Shown here: piece by piece, positions 35,510 through 48,023 of the stretch | Layout of the letters: each line of letters begins with the position of its first letter | Numbering within the stretch: position 1 is the stretch's first letter | Assembly (NCBI GenBank): GCA_025769875.1 | Contig: JAGFNK010000055.1 | Span: 62,001-126,000, forward strand | From: Russula earlei | Lineage: Eukaryota; Basidiomycota; Agaricomycetes; Russulales; Russulaceae | Reading direction: 5' to 3' | DNA length: 64,000 nucleotides | Notes under the pieces: generated by a model | What the model saw: the letters and a program-made list of their open reading frames with translations, nothing else | What the model was told of the DNA's origin: nothing | Databases searched by the model: none | Made by a program: the position numbers and the translations under genes

Positions 35510-37850
35510 ATGGCCTTCCCACACCAGCCCGCTCAGGCTCACCAAAGCTCACTTGGCACCACTCGTCTCCCGTCTATTAGGGACCTAAACTTTTCCTATG
35601 ATCCACCACCGCAATTGCCTCCCGATCCAACATCTTCCCCTTCGGGCCCGATACAACAATCCGAACACCGTGGATCTGCTCCTAACCAACCCCCCCAGCG
35701 CCATGAGTGGAACAGACAGGCCCCTCCTCCCTCTCAGACCTCCTCGATGCAGATGCACCGCTCCCAACATTCACCTGTCGTCGTGAACAGTCACGACCAT
35801 CCGAGGCATGAACCTCCATTCGGTCAGGCCGGAGGTAACCTCCCTTTGTCATCTCAGATGCCCCCTCATCCACCCCGCGAAGCCGAGTCAACGCAGAAGC
35901 GCCCCCGCACCAACGCACCCCCTGTGGGCGTCTCGCCCAGATCTTCTTCCCACGTAAGTCGTGTCCACCCACCTCTCCTCGCCTTTTTTTTTTTTTCCTT
36001 TTGCTCCCCCGACGAAACGAATGTCCCCCTCACGCTTACCGTCTCGCATGCTTCACCAATCGTCCGCGTGGAAATCGAAATCTCCAGAGTGCCTACCCTC
36101 AGCCTCCCACCTATGCTTCACAACCTCCCCCCGCGCCGTCTCCCTATATCGTACCACCCCCTCACGAACCCGCCCAACACCATCCAGCACAGTACCCTCC
36201 GCCACCGTCTGCTTATCCCAGCTATCCTCCCCATATGGTACAGAGGGGCCCGCCACCCCCGGGATATCCACATCAACCCCCCCATCCATCTCAGTACCCT
36301 CCTGTGCCATCTCCTGCAGCAGAGCACTGGCAGCAACACCCTACTGTCCCCAGCCAACCCTCCACCACTCATCCTCCACCAGTAGCCTACTCAAAACCTG
36401 TGGCATTGGTCCCTACGAATGTCGAACCACGAGGTTCCCACGTGGCCCGCCCAGATATGGAGAAGGCGAAACAACGACAGGGAACAATTGCCGAGGTAAG
36501 GGCTCCCATGCCAAGTCATCAGCGTCTTGAGGACGATCTTGGTCATCTAATTGACATTAATTTCCCACTTGCCAGCTACTACAACACTGTAATGTGTTGT
36601 ATTCGTTCGCTTCAAAATATGGTGCATTTATTATTATTATCATCGTCGTCCCCCCAGCGGCTAACGTCTCTTTCTGCTTTCTCACAGCCCAGGCCCAAGC
36701 CAGCGGTACAGGAGCTCAGAAACCATCTCAGGCTGAAATAGCTGAAATGGGCCAGCGTGCGAACATGGTGATACGTCTTTGTGAAGAGTTGAAGCGTCTT
36801 TCACTATCAGAAGGGGAACTGGCTAAAGGTCCTGCCATCGTGCCCCCCCCTCAAGAGGAACATCGCCCTCCTAAACGCCCATGGGAGGACGCGTCTGCTG
36901 ATGGCGCCACCGGGGCGGACGCAGAGGTGAGAGAATGATCTTGACCCTGTTGCGTATCTCCGTCCTTGTCAGGGATCCTGATCCATCGGCGGATAGGCAC
37001 AGGCGACTGCAGAGGCAGATATGGCGCTTATTCGTACGAAGCGTGCCACAACGGCCGGTCAGAACGGAGGTCCCGGCCAACCCAAATCCAAATATCGAAA
37101 GCGAAGCGTAAGCATGGCAAGTCTTTGCAGTATCATTCGGAAAATTCTGACGGAGCGCTTCTGTCTCCTTTCTGTTTCAACCAGCGTGCAACTCCCCCAG
37201 GAAAATGTCATTCGTGTAACATTCGGGAAACTCCCGAGTGGAGACGCGGGCCAGATGGAGCAAGGACCCTTTGTAACGCGTGTGGGCTGCGTGAGTTTGT
37301 CGTCCCTTTGGTTGCCCTCACTCGGATTGTTCATGTCCGCGGGTTAACAGATTATGCAAAGTTGATGCGCAAGCGCGACAAAGCGGCCGGCCCCGATGGT
37401 AAACCGCCCAGTATTGACCTCGAAATGCTCAGAGCATCGACTCGTATGGCTGACAACGCCAATCGTGATGTGAACAACAGAAATAGTAATACCGCCAGTA
37501 GTAACAATAACAATGGTAGTGCTCCAGCAGACACGAAGCCGCCGCCGCCTTCATCTCCATCACAAAAGTCCGACTCGGCGCGCCCAAGTCCTGCTGTGTC
37601 CAAGGCGGGACCCCCCCAGTCGCCCGTATCACCGGCAGCCAGTACATATCACCCTAACCCGAGCGGTCCCGGTGTTCCGCCTCAGCAACAGCTACCCCAT
37701 GTCCAGATGATGCCACCTCCATCTTTGGCCTCAGGAACTGGAGACGCTGCACCGCCGACATGGCACCCGACTCGTGGGTATGCGACGGAGCATGGATCGT
37801 TCGTGCGTGCACACGCGCCTCCGTCACATACTCGTGGGGCACCTCCGTGA
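35510..37850 (+). CDS. GATA-type zinc-finger transcription factor (X18 loop)
   Basis: The N terminus (MAFPHQPAQAHQSSLGTTRL, PSIRDLNFSYDP) is followed by a very Pro/Ser/Tyr-rich region (PPPHEPAQHHPAQYPPPP, PHMVQRGPPPPGYPHQPPH). A helical segment has DMEKAKQRQGTIAE, then IAEMGQRANMVIRLCEELKR. A basic stretch (KSKYRKRS) precedes the finger. The zinc finger is CHSCNIRETPEWRRGPDGAR with TLCNACGL, that is C-x2-C-x18-C-x2-C, the fungal X18 class, and continues DYAKLMRKRDKAAG after an intron. The tail is Asn-, Ser- and Pro-rich and stops at 37848-37850. The target genes are unknown. GATA factors of this class regulate light, nitrogen, iron or developmental genes in fungi; nothing here decides which. 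The exon before the finger is best joined by an acceptor just upstream of ATAEADMALIRTKRATTAG. Confidence 0.88.
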
Positions 37851-38310
37851 GTATTCATATCCCATCGGGATGTTCGTCTGACAACGATATCCGCAGGTTT
37901 CACGCTTGACAGGTGTCGCACGTCACTTCTCATCGTTCTTTTTCCTACCTCTACGCTTTTGTTTAGTCTCCTATATCGGAGCTGTGGCCCTTTCTCCAAA
38001 CTACCCCGTGTTCGGTTGTTCAAACTCCTTCGAGTATCGTCATTCGTACAGTTATGTAGTCAGCACATTAGCATGACCCTTGTCCAATCGTAATCATTCA
38101 GCTCGTGAGCGAAACTCGGGCGTACTTGAATTGCGTTGTTTTCACTTTGAGATCGAGCCGGATCTCAATCTGAGGTTACAACCAGATCAGATCGATCAGA
38201 CTGAATGCGATCTTTGCGCACGATCTGAGTCTATCCCAATTGTGAGTGATTTTACGTAGGTGCTAGGAAATGGCAATTGGCTTCAGACGTCGGACGTCAG
38301 TCCGTAATAA
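37851..38310. other. Convergent intergenic region with a GATC-dense patch
   Basis: This holds the 3' flanks of the GATA gene (+) and the TauD-like gene (-). Seven GATC tetranucleotides fall within 38151-38225, including AGATCAGATCGATCAGA. No gene is seen. Confidence 0.5.
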
Positions 38311-40081
38311 TCAGTCATTATATCCGTACGACAACTTGGTCGACCCCTCCTCCTCCGCCTTCTTCCGCTCTAGGAGTGTGATGCCCTGTTGCTCCAACAG
38401 CTGACGATCACGCGCACGCTTGCCAGTCGTGCATTCGTAATCAGCGGCGGAGATCGGACGCTCGCCGTGCGGCGTAGCGCGCAGAGCGTGACGTGTGGTG
38501 GACCAGAAATCGAACGTAGCGGCGTGCGTCACAACCTGTGCGATACGGATTTTACGCCCCAGTTGTCATCGTATTCCCCCACGGGTCGGTTGGTCAAAAG
38601 GTTCATTCATTCACATGTGTGCGCGCGCACGGGCGCGGGGGGTCGGAAGAGAAGGGTGAGGAGGGGGTGGATATTAAACGCGATGTGAAACGGTAGCGGT
38701 GCGTCGTCGTGATGAGAGGGAGAGAGAATCAGTGATACGAGAGTACGGGAGAGGAGAGAGAGGGACTCACGCGGTTGTCCCAGATCGCGACGTCGTTGGG
38801 CTCCCACTTGAATCGCACTTGAAAGCTGTAGTTCTGGCTGATCTGAGCGAAGAGAAAGGCGAGTATGGCGTCGGACTCGGCCTTGGGCACGCCCACGATG
38901 CGCCGCGTGAAGCCTTGTTGTGTTCATTCCCGGCGCCCGTGCGGGAGTCGAGTGAGCAAGCAGGAAACGTCGAGGCGGGGGAAGGTTGTGTGCACCTGGG
39001 TTGACGTAGACGCTCTTCCAGCCCGTCGAGGGATGCACCCGCACCACCGGGTGCACCGTCTCGATTGGCTCGCGACGAACCGTCACGCCAGCCGCGCGCG
39101 CACCGTCTGCCTGAGCGACCGCGCTGTGTACGGCGGACAGGCCCTCGAGGTATGCCTGCAGCCCCGGGCTGAGCGACGAGTAAAGGGCGTAGCCGGAGCT
39201 CCAGAGCGTGTCGCCGCCGGACTCAGGCCCCGTGAGCAGCTTGAGAGAGGTGGTGCTCGGCGGCTGGAGCTCGTACGAGACGTCCGAGTGCCAGAGCTCG
39301 AGGGGGGTGTGCGTCGTCTGGTCGGAGCGGTACGAGGAAAAGTTGTACACGACTGTTTATTTTATTTATTTATTTATTTATTACTTTTTTTTAGCGTTTT
39401 CGGTCCGTCCGTGAGTGAGCGGGGGTTGGGGAGACGAACCGTGGACCTCGTCCAAGCCCGGCTCTTTTGGGATGGGCGTTGTTGCGTGTTTGTGGAGTGG
39501 GCCCCAGTAGCGCGCCAGGTCCAGCTGTTCGTGTATATTGATCTCCTGATTTCGGAAGACTTCAATTGGCGACACGGTTGATCAGGGAAGACGCTCAGGT
39601 ACGGACAGGATCACGGAAGGTCACTCACATACGACGCCACGTTCCGCGACAAGCAGCGATCTGTCAAGGCACAATCTCTCAGAAAGATAGCCTAACGGTG
39701 GAGAGACCTTGGGACGCGCACAACTCGTTCTTTTGTGCGTCTGACAGCCGACGGAGGTCGATGCCATGGAGCTCCGTGCCTATGGCAGGAGTGAGAGTGA
39801 CAACTTTAGACGCCGCCGATAGAAGGTTTTTCTTCTCAGGATCAGCCCCAAGGCCCCTATCAGTTACCTTAACCTCTTTGAGCGGTTCCCAAGAGATGTC
39901 CGGAAAGGCAGGCTTGGTAAATGGGTGAGGAGAGCGCTTGAGTGTGCAAGACAAAAAGAACCTTGTACTGAGCGTATTTGTATTGCTCGTTACCGTCATC
40001 CGTAGCAGACGGGGAATAGAAGGGGCTGATATTATATTGTCCGATCGCTTGGTCTCGTTTCGTTGTTTCGGTTGGTGCCAT
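38311..40081 (-). CDS. TauD/TfdA-family Fe(II)/2-oxoglutarate dioxygenase (sulfonate/taurine type)
   Basis: These enzymes hydroxylate substrates such as taurine or other sulfonates, using 2-oxoglutarate and Fe(II), to release sulfite or similar. The start is MAPTETTKRDQAIGQYNI at 40081. After an intron it continues RSPHPFTKPAFPDISWEPLK, VVTLTPAIGTELHGIDLRRL, and FFRDQEINIHEQLDLARYWG with PLHKHATTPIPKEPGLDEVH. The iron ligands are the HSD of LWHSDVSYELQPP (His-x-Asp) and a distal His in VVTHAATFDFW. The 2-oxoglutarate-binding arginines are in TTRHALRATPHGERP. TGPESGGDTLWSSGYALYSS and NPGFTRRIVGVPKAESDAIL are typical of fungal TauD/Jlp1-like enzymes. The end is KLSYGYND at 38311. It is divergent from XRN1, with CACGTG sites between (see next entry). 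The exact substrate is unknown. Confidence 0.88.
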
Positions 40082-40322
40082 CGCAAGAAGACAGGATCCA
40101 TCGAGGAGGTCGCAGCATATATACGCATATATACGCATCTAACGCATCATGATCACACGAGATAAGCAAGGGATGGCGACATGCACACGTGATAGATTAT
40201 TTTCTTGTCTGGTAAGCATCGATAAATGGGTTATCCACGTGGGCCACGTGGTCGCATCCGCTTGCCGCGTCTTCAACGACGCATACATTTCTTTGATCAA
40301 CCTTGCCATAATTCTATCAACC
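40082..40322. promoter_or_regulatory. Shared TauD/XRN1 divergent promoter with three CACGTG E-boxes
   Basis: Only 241 bases separate the two start codons. CACGTG palindromes lie at 40186-40191, 40237-40242 and 40246-40251; the last two form CCACGTGGGCCACGTGG. The first reads TCACGTG on the minus strand, the core bound by Cbf1-type bHLH factors. A short tandem repeat of CATATATACG lies at about 40117-40138, close to the TauD start. Site function is inferred from motif only. Confidence 0.55.
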
Positions 40323-43300
40323 ATGGGTACAATTTCACCTATCTTTTTACATAAGTTGGCTGATCGCTCTCCCGTCTAGGTGTCCCAAAGGTATGTATGC
40401 CCTGAGTATGCTATGATATGCAATGCTGACCCTGACTCCTAGTTTTTTAGATACATTTCGTGAGCGGACATACCACCTTGACATTTTCCTTGCCCTCTTA
40501 CGCTGCCATCCAGAGAACGGTATCCTCTGACGTCGCAATTGATTGACGAGAACAGTATCCCTGAGTTTGGTAGGCCCTTACGTGCACTCCTTTCATCTCG
40601 ACCCTAAATGCTCTCGTTAGACAACCTCTACCTTGATTTTAACGGAATCATCCACACATGTGAGCCCTACGCATACCTAAACATGACGTACACACTCGTC
40701 ATCACACAGGTTCCCACCCCAACGACGAGGACGCGCACTTCCGCATGTCCGAGGAACAAATATATACCTCCATATTTGCCTATGTGGACCACCTATTTGG
40801 AAGGATAAAACCAAAGAAGTTGTTTTTTATGGCCGTTGATGGTGTGGCTCCGCGTGCGAAGATGAACCAACAACGAAGTCGTCGTTTCCGCACCGCGAAG
40901 GAAGCGCGAGAAGTGCGGGAGAAGGCGGAGCGCAAGGGTGAGAAGCTGCCTGATGAAAAGGCGTTCGACAGTAACTGTATCACCCCTGGTGTGTAATTGC
41001 CTCCCGTCCACCACCCCCTTCCCGTCAATTCGCGGAGTTGGTACCTAGACGCTGACAAGGCGCTCGCAATGCCAGGTACCCCGTTCATGGCAAAACTTTC
41101 CGAGCAGCTGCGCTACTTCGTGAATAAAAAGATCAGCGAGGACGCGAATTGGTGCGGGATACAGGTCGTGCTTTCCGGGCATGAGGTTCCCGGTGAAGGC
41201 GAGCACAAGATCATGGAATACATCCGTCTCTCCAAGGCGCAGCCTGACTACAACCCGAACGTCCGGCACTGTCTATATGGCCTTGACGCGGACCTCATCA
41301 TGCTTGGCCTGCTGAGCCATGACCCACACTTTTGTTTGCTTCGCGAAGAGGTCAAATTTGGGCCCGCATCGAGAAGAAAAAATAATGGCGGGTTCGTCTG
41401 CATCTGCTGTTGCTTTATTATCAATCAATGGCTGACCGTGTGGTGCGGCAGGCTGGAGTCGATCAATTTCTACCTTTTGCATCTGTCGCTCATGCGCGAG
41501 TACTTGGACCTTGAATTCCGAGAGGTAGGGCGCTCACTCCCGTTCGATTATAACCTCGAACGCATCATCGACGATTTTATCGTGCTTGCGGTGTTTGTCG
41601 GCAACGACTTCCTACCTCATTTGCCGGACTTGCATATCCATGAGAATGGCCTTGAACAGCTATTCGAGGTGTATATGAAAACACTACCTTCATTAGGTAT
41701 GAATTTCCCCACACGCGGCCCTTTTAGCTCATTGTCATCTTTGCAACAGGCGGGTACCTAAATGAGAGTGGCGTCATTGACACGAAGAGGCTGCAAATCA
41801 TTGTAGATGAGATGGCCGATTGGGACAAAGAGGTTTTCGAGAAGGAGTATGCCGATATGAACTGGTTCAAGGGCAAGCAATCTAGGCATATGAAAGAAAT
41901 GCACCGTGCGAAGAAACGTAATTCCCTGGTGCTGACGCTCTCACAGCGGGAGATTTTCGATAAGGTGCAGAGGTTTGTGCTGCAGCAACGCGGAGTTGGT
42001 GCGAGCGGCAAGGCAGGGCGCCTGGAGTTGCCGAATAATTTCCCCGCACGAGATCGCGAATTCATCAACAGCCTCGCCGCCGACTTGAATCTAGAACTTG
42101 CTTGGGACGAATATGATGAGAACGACCAGAACATCGTGGCGTTTGATGTTCCAGGAACGCCGGAAGAGCCGCAAGCAGATCCAGAAGATGAGGATGAGGG
42201 GGGCGAGGGCGAGGACGAGGACGAGTGGGTGAGCGACGAAGAGGACGAGGAAGCGCGGAACGCAATAGATCGAGTGCTTAACAAGTACAGGAAGGCGAAG
42301 GTGCTGGAGCACGCGAGTGAAGACTTCGATGATAGGTACGAACAAAAAGCGAAGGAGAAGATGGACGAGTGGAAGGGCTCGTATTATATGGTGCGTCTGG
42401 ACCTCATACGCCAGGGGTGCCTCTGACGTTTTTTTTCAGGGCAAGTTTGGGATTCGTTTTGATGACAAGGAAGAGATGGGAAAACTTGTGTATCGTTACG
42501 TGGAGGGACTGCAGTGGGTGATGCACTATTACTACAGTGGTGTCGCTTCGTGGAGTTGGTTCTACAACTATCATTATGCGCCACGAGTATCAGGTACGTC
42601 TTATTCTTCGCTCTACTCTTAACGGACGTAATAGGTTTCCTAGATTTCAAGGGTGTTAGCGAAATGACGTTTAATTTCGAGCTTGGCAGACCGTTCATGC
42701 CGTTTGAACAGTTGATGGGTGTTATGCCAGAGGCCAGCAAAGAGCTATTACCCCAGGCTTATCAGGTCAGACGATGTCACTTTCCTCGGCACAGCTTGCT
42801 CATGAATGAGTAGGACCTGATGTGGGATCCGAATTCACCGATTCTCGACTTCTATCCCCAAGAGTTCGATCAGGATTTGAATGGGAAAAGGCAAGATTGG
42901 GAAGCCGTGGTGAAAATCCCATTCATCGACGAGAAGAGGTTGCTCCGTGCAATGCAATGTGAGTATCATTTCTACAGAAAGGATTCATGCTCACATCGTT
43001 TTCAGCGCGAGAGCACCGCCTGACACGCGAAGAAAAACGGCGCAACACGTTTGGTACAAGCTACCAATTCAAATACAACCCTGGCGAGCCAACAACTTAC
43101 CCCTCATCACTACCTGGATTTTTCCCACCGCTGAACCATTGCACGTGCATCATGGAACCCTTCGATCTACCAACACTGGATGGACTGCACCTTGTGCAAG
43201 GTCTTTGCGACGGCGTTTTCCTTGGCGTTTCCGCTTTGGCAGGCTTCCCGTCTTTGAAGACGCTCCCCCACATATCGTCACTCGGCCATCACGGCGTCAA

Positions 43301-45490
43301 CATCCATGGTTCTGAGAGCCGTAACAAGTCAATTGTCATCCACATCGAGAATCCGCATATCTCACGTAAGCCGGAGGAACTCGCGCAAGAGCTGATTGGG
43401 TCACGTACATTTGTGGGATGGCCTTTTTTGCAGGAAGCCATGGTCGTCGGCCTGTCTGATGCACTGTTCAAGTATGAGAAATTAAACGTTGTGCCCGGCG
43501 CCCCAAGTAAAGTTGTGTCGAACCCGCACTCCCCACAGGGTATGGGCATCTGGAAGAACAAAGCGGAAAAGATCGAGGGCGTGTACTCGAAGAAATCTGG
43601 CGTCCTGACAGGTGAGGTGGAGATTTTGCTGCATGTGCGGCCTCTGAAGGGTGCGTGTGGTTAAATCTGTCATGCGAATTTCCGGTTCTGATCTTCTGGT
43701 TTCAGGATTGAAGCGTTTGGAGAGTGGCGCACTCGTCAAGGACTATGAAGATGCCACCAAGGAGTACGAGCTTGCGTTACAACTCGCCGTTCCGCAGGTT
43801 GAGTCTGAGGATCCGCGGTTCGTCGAGCGAGTGGCACCCTCCCTAGTGGAGGAATTCCCGGAAGGCAGCAAGGTGTTCTTCCTTGGCGAACACGCATACG
43901 GTGTCGCTGCCCGTGTTGCCGCAACGACAGCGGACTCTCTCTCGTTCGTTCTTGCCTTTTCGCCGTCAGACAAGGTCGAGAACGAAGCAATTAAGGGGGC
44001 GGTCGCCAAGGGGACAGCCACGCATTATCTCCCGTCGTTCCAGGTGGCAGAAATGCTCGCGATGTCGAAGCGCGCTCTCTCACGTGTCACATCCAGTTTC
44101 ATGGTTCTCCTTGCAGATGGGCAAAAGGTCAACCTGGGGCTAAGCATCAAGTTTGAGGGCAAGTCTATGAAGGTGTTCAACTACTCTAACAAGAATGGTA
44201 ATGTTTGGGAGTTCAGTGACCTTGCGATCGACCTTATCCGCGATTACAAGGTCTGTGCAACTCGCCAATGTACCCGTTCGAGCGCTGACGTGCGGCATGT
44301 AGGGGAAATATCCCGAGGTGTTCAGGATCCTCGATCGGGGTGGCGATGGTAAGCAGATAGATACCACCATCCAGAGAGAGAAATTTAAGACCACGTATAG
44401 ATATGGCAAAGGCATCGACCATCTTTCCTTCTGAGGACGATCCTGGCGCCAAGGCTAAAGAGATACGGTCTTGGCTTGCGAACAAAGGCGTACGGGATTT
44501 CGAGCCAGTGTCGCTGCAATGCGATCAATTGGACAAGGTCGATCTCCGGGCTACTCGAGTCGAGCTGGACATTGACGATCTATGCAGGATGTGGTCAAGG
44601 AGCTCGAAGAATTGGCCAATGGGTTTAACAAGGAGCGATCGCCATCGGATTTCAAGCGTGCGATGGTGAAGAATGTTCCGCGGCGAGCAGTGCTCAAGCC
44701 GGAACATGCAGTTTACCGGTTGCAGAACCAGAAGTTTGAACTGGGCGACAGGGTCGTTATGGTACAGGAGAGTGGCGGGGTACCGCTGTCTGCAAAGGGC
44801 GTCGTAGTTGGCCTCAATACAAGAACTATAGCCGTCGTCTGGGATGTACCATTTATCTCAGGGACGACGCTCAACAATCGGTGCTCGCAATACCGAGGGT
44901 CAACGATTGAGTTCAACGCATGTCTCAACCTAACGAATAGACAATACATTTCGACAGTCGATCCAAGTCCACCGCGACGGCCGCCGGCGAAGGCGAACGC
45001 ACTGTCCAAACCGCATTTTGGTTCGCAACCTCCCAGCTCAGGTCTAAGTGGCCAACGAATGCAGTACGGTGCACGAGCATCCCGTCCGCACGCCAGGTTT
45101 GGTGTCCAAGTTCACATTGTTCTAACGGAGGCTGACGCCAAGTTGAGCAGTTTCGGCCCAAGCTCTGGTCCGGTGCACATTATGACAAATCCTAATCGTG
45201 GACGAGGCGCGCACGTGAACGGACACGTACATAGCGCAACACCAAATTCATCCCAGGCCAACGGTACGACGCGGCGTCCTGCACCGGGAACGAGCACGGA
45301 CGACCAAGACTCAGATTCTCTGCGAGGTCGGAGTGGTGGATACCATCATGAGACTCGTAGACCGCCAGTGCCAGCGCGAGGCGGACTTATGGCTCATTCG
45401 AGAGGACGAGGGTTTACTAACCGTGGTGGGTTCAGAGGCGGTTTTCGCGGGCGCGGGTTTGCGCCGGCACCACCACTGGCGTCGTCATGA
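40323..45490 (+). CDS. XRN1: 5'-3' exoribonuclease XRN1
   Basis: XRN1 is the main cytoplasmic 5'-3' mRNA exonuclease acting on decapped RNA. The N terminus [20 protein letters not shown] is spread over microexons: 40323-40326 (4 bases), 40380-40390 (11), 40443-40459 (17), then an exon from 40514. Active-site acidic motifs are visible in [59 protein letters not shown] and [28 protein letters not shown] is the conserved basic patch. The D1-D4 and SH3-like parts follow ([58 protein letters not shown]). The C-terminal tail is Pro/Ser-rich and ends in Arg-Gly repeats ([20 protein letters not shown]) to the stop at 45488. Many short introns. Tandem with GUA1, 255 bases apart. Confidence 0.95.
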
Positions 45491-45744
45491 GAGGCAAGTG
45501 AGATCTAGGCGTGGTCTGTTTCAATTGTTCGGTTGTACTACGCTCCCCCCAGTAAATTCTTATCTGTTTACTATATCTTGCGCTTTTAGGAGACGTCGCA
45601 GTAAAGCGAAGACATGTTATGGACACAACGGAATTGGACGTTGAATATTGTAATTACTTCAAGCGGGATCTTACGCATATCGTGAGGGTTTAGTTGATCA
45701 GAGTGTTTCCCACGTCGGAGAACGCGCTCTACTACCAACTGCTG

Positions 45745-48023
45745 ATGGCAGAGATACACGATCAGTTCGATACCATCCTCATCCTCGATTTTGGCTCACA
45801 GGTCAGAGCTATGTCGTCCCTCCTTACTAATCTTAGCAATTGGGCGTGTAGTATAGCCATCTGATCACTCGGCGATGTCGAGAGCTCAACGTATATGCCG
45901 AACTTATGCCATGTACGCAGAAGATCAAGGACCTCGGGTGGAGGCCAAAGGGTGTGCTCCTTCTCGATCCATTCATCGAATCTTATGAAATCCCTCCGTT
46001 CGCAGGCGTCATACTCTCTGGCTCCCCGTATTCGGTTTACGACCGCGATGCCCCCCACGTCGATCCCGATGTCTTTGAGCTTGGCGTGCCCATTCTCGGG
46101 ATCTGCTATGGGTTACAGGTGCGCGCACACGCTCCATTCCTCCCCTTCCTCGTTCCCGCTCAGATGATCCGCTCCCAGGAAATCGCGTGGAACCTCGGAG
46201 GCACGGTCGCAAAGTGCGAGCACCGCGAATACGGCTTCGCGCGCGTGCAGATAAACAAGTTTGAGGGCAATCGATCGTCCGTCGATGCCCTGTTCGGGGG
46301 GCTAGGCGAAGAGATGGAGGTGCGTGCGTGCGTGCGTGCGAACGGACGGACGAACAAACGAACAAACGACTTCCGCTCGCCCATCCACGGTCGCCGACAA
46401 AGCTGACCGGCTTTCTGAAGGTGTGGATGTCTCACGGAGATCAACTCTCCGGGCCCCCTCCGGATTTCCACGTCATCGGCCACACGAAATCCGCGCCGTT
46501 CGCCGCCATCGCCCACAACGCGAAGCCGCTCTACGGCATTCAATTTCACCCGGAGGTGACGCACACCCCGCGGGGGAAGGAGGTCGTCTCCCGTTTCGTT
46601 CACGACATTTGTGGCTGCAAGAACGACTGGACCATGGTACGCATCACACACTTTCGGTGCACATTTTGAGATGAGATGTGCGACGTGTGCTCTCCTCACA
46701 CATGAGCGCCGCATCCCCCCCCCCCCCCCCCCCCCTTCCCCCTTGGTAGGAAGAGTTTATAGGGAAGGAAATCACTCGCATCCGCGAAATCTGCGGCGAA
46801 ACCGGTCGTGTCATAGGCGCCGTCAGCGGCGGCGTCGACAGCACAGTCGCAGCCAAACTCATGAACGAAGCCATTGGCGACAGGTGCGTCCTTCCAGGGC
46901 CTCCTACGACGGGGGGGGGGGGGAGGAGGACGGGATTCCGTGTGGGCGTGATTTCTCAAACAGAACACCATGTAGATTCCATGCCATCATGGTCGACAAT
47001 GGCGTGCTCCGTCTGGACGAGGCGGCGCAGGTGCACGCCATGCTCAACCGGGACCTCGGCGTGAGCCTGACCGTGGTCGACGCGTCGGATCTCTTCCTCG
47101 CCCGCCTTGAAGGCGTCGAGGACCCGGAGCAAAAGCGCAAGGTCATCGGGAACACGTTCATCAACGTGTTCGAGGCCGAGGCCGCCAAGCTCGAGACCGC
47201 CGAGGCGGACAAGGGCAAGATCGAGTGGCTGCTCCAGGGAACGCTCTACCCGGACGTGATCGAGAGCATCAGCTTCAAGGGCCCGAGCGCGACGATCAAG
47301 ACGCACCACAACGTCGGCGGCCTGCTCAAGGACATGAGACTCAAGCTGATCGAGCCCCTCCGCGAGCTCTTCAAAGGTATCGCAGCAGCCCCGCCGTATA
47401 ACATACTCCCCGTTTTGCCCCGCTCGCCACGGGCCGACTGACATCCTTCTCCCCTCTCCCCCCCTCTCGCGCACGCTTGAAAACAACAGACGAGGTCCGC
47501 GCGCTCGGCCGACTGCTTTCCATCCCTGCATCGCTCGTGCAGCGCCACCCCTTCCCGGGCCCCGGCCTCGCGATCCGCATTCTAGGTCCGGTGACGCGCG
47601 CGCAGGTCCAGCTGCTCCAGCGTGCGGACGCGATCTACCTCGAGGAGATCCGCGCGGCCGGCCTGTACGAGCGCATCAGCCAGGCGTTCGCCGTGCTGCT
47701 GCCCGTGCGCGCCGTCGGGGTCATGGGCGACCAGCGCACGTACGAGCAGGTCGTCGCGCTCCGCGCGGTGCAATCGGAGGACTTCATGACCGCCGACTGG
47801 TTCGTGTTCCCGCCCGACGTCTTGCGCCGTATCTCGTCGCGCATCACGAACGAGATCGCGGGCATCAATCGCGTCACGTACGACATCACGTCAAAGCCGC
47901 CCAGTGTACGTCCAATTGTTCTCTCTCGAATACTTTTTCTGTTGAGACGACGGATGCTAACCTTACCCTTTGCCCCTTGTCCCCTGTCGTTCGTACCGTC
48001 GACAGACCGTTGAGTGGCTCTAA
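45745..48023 (+). CDS. GUA1: GMP synthase (glutamine-hydrolysing)
   Basis: This enzyme converts XMP to GMP with ATP and glutamine. The start is [19 protein letters not shown]. The glutaminase domain has the oxyanion stretch [13 protein letters not shown], the catalytic Cys in [11 protein letters not shown], and the His/Glu of [12 protein letters not shown]. The ATP pyrophosphatase domain has the PP-loop [25 protein letters not shown] and [13 protein letters not shown], and [13 protein letters not shown]. The dimerisation domain has [34 protein letters not shown] and the end KPPSTVEWL, with TAA at 48021-48023. About 540 residues, normal length. Introns carry extreme homopolymers: C21 at 46715-46735 and G13 at 46911-46923. 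Convergent with Lon. Confidence 0.95.
46715..46735 (+). repeat. C21 homopolymer in a GUA1 intron
   Basis: Twenty-one consecutive C residues lie just upstream of the 3' splice site (..TTGGTAG) preceding [12 protein letters not shown]. The run takes the place of the polypyrimidine tract. Confidence 0.9.
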
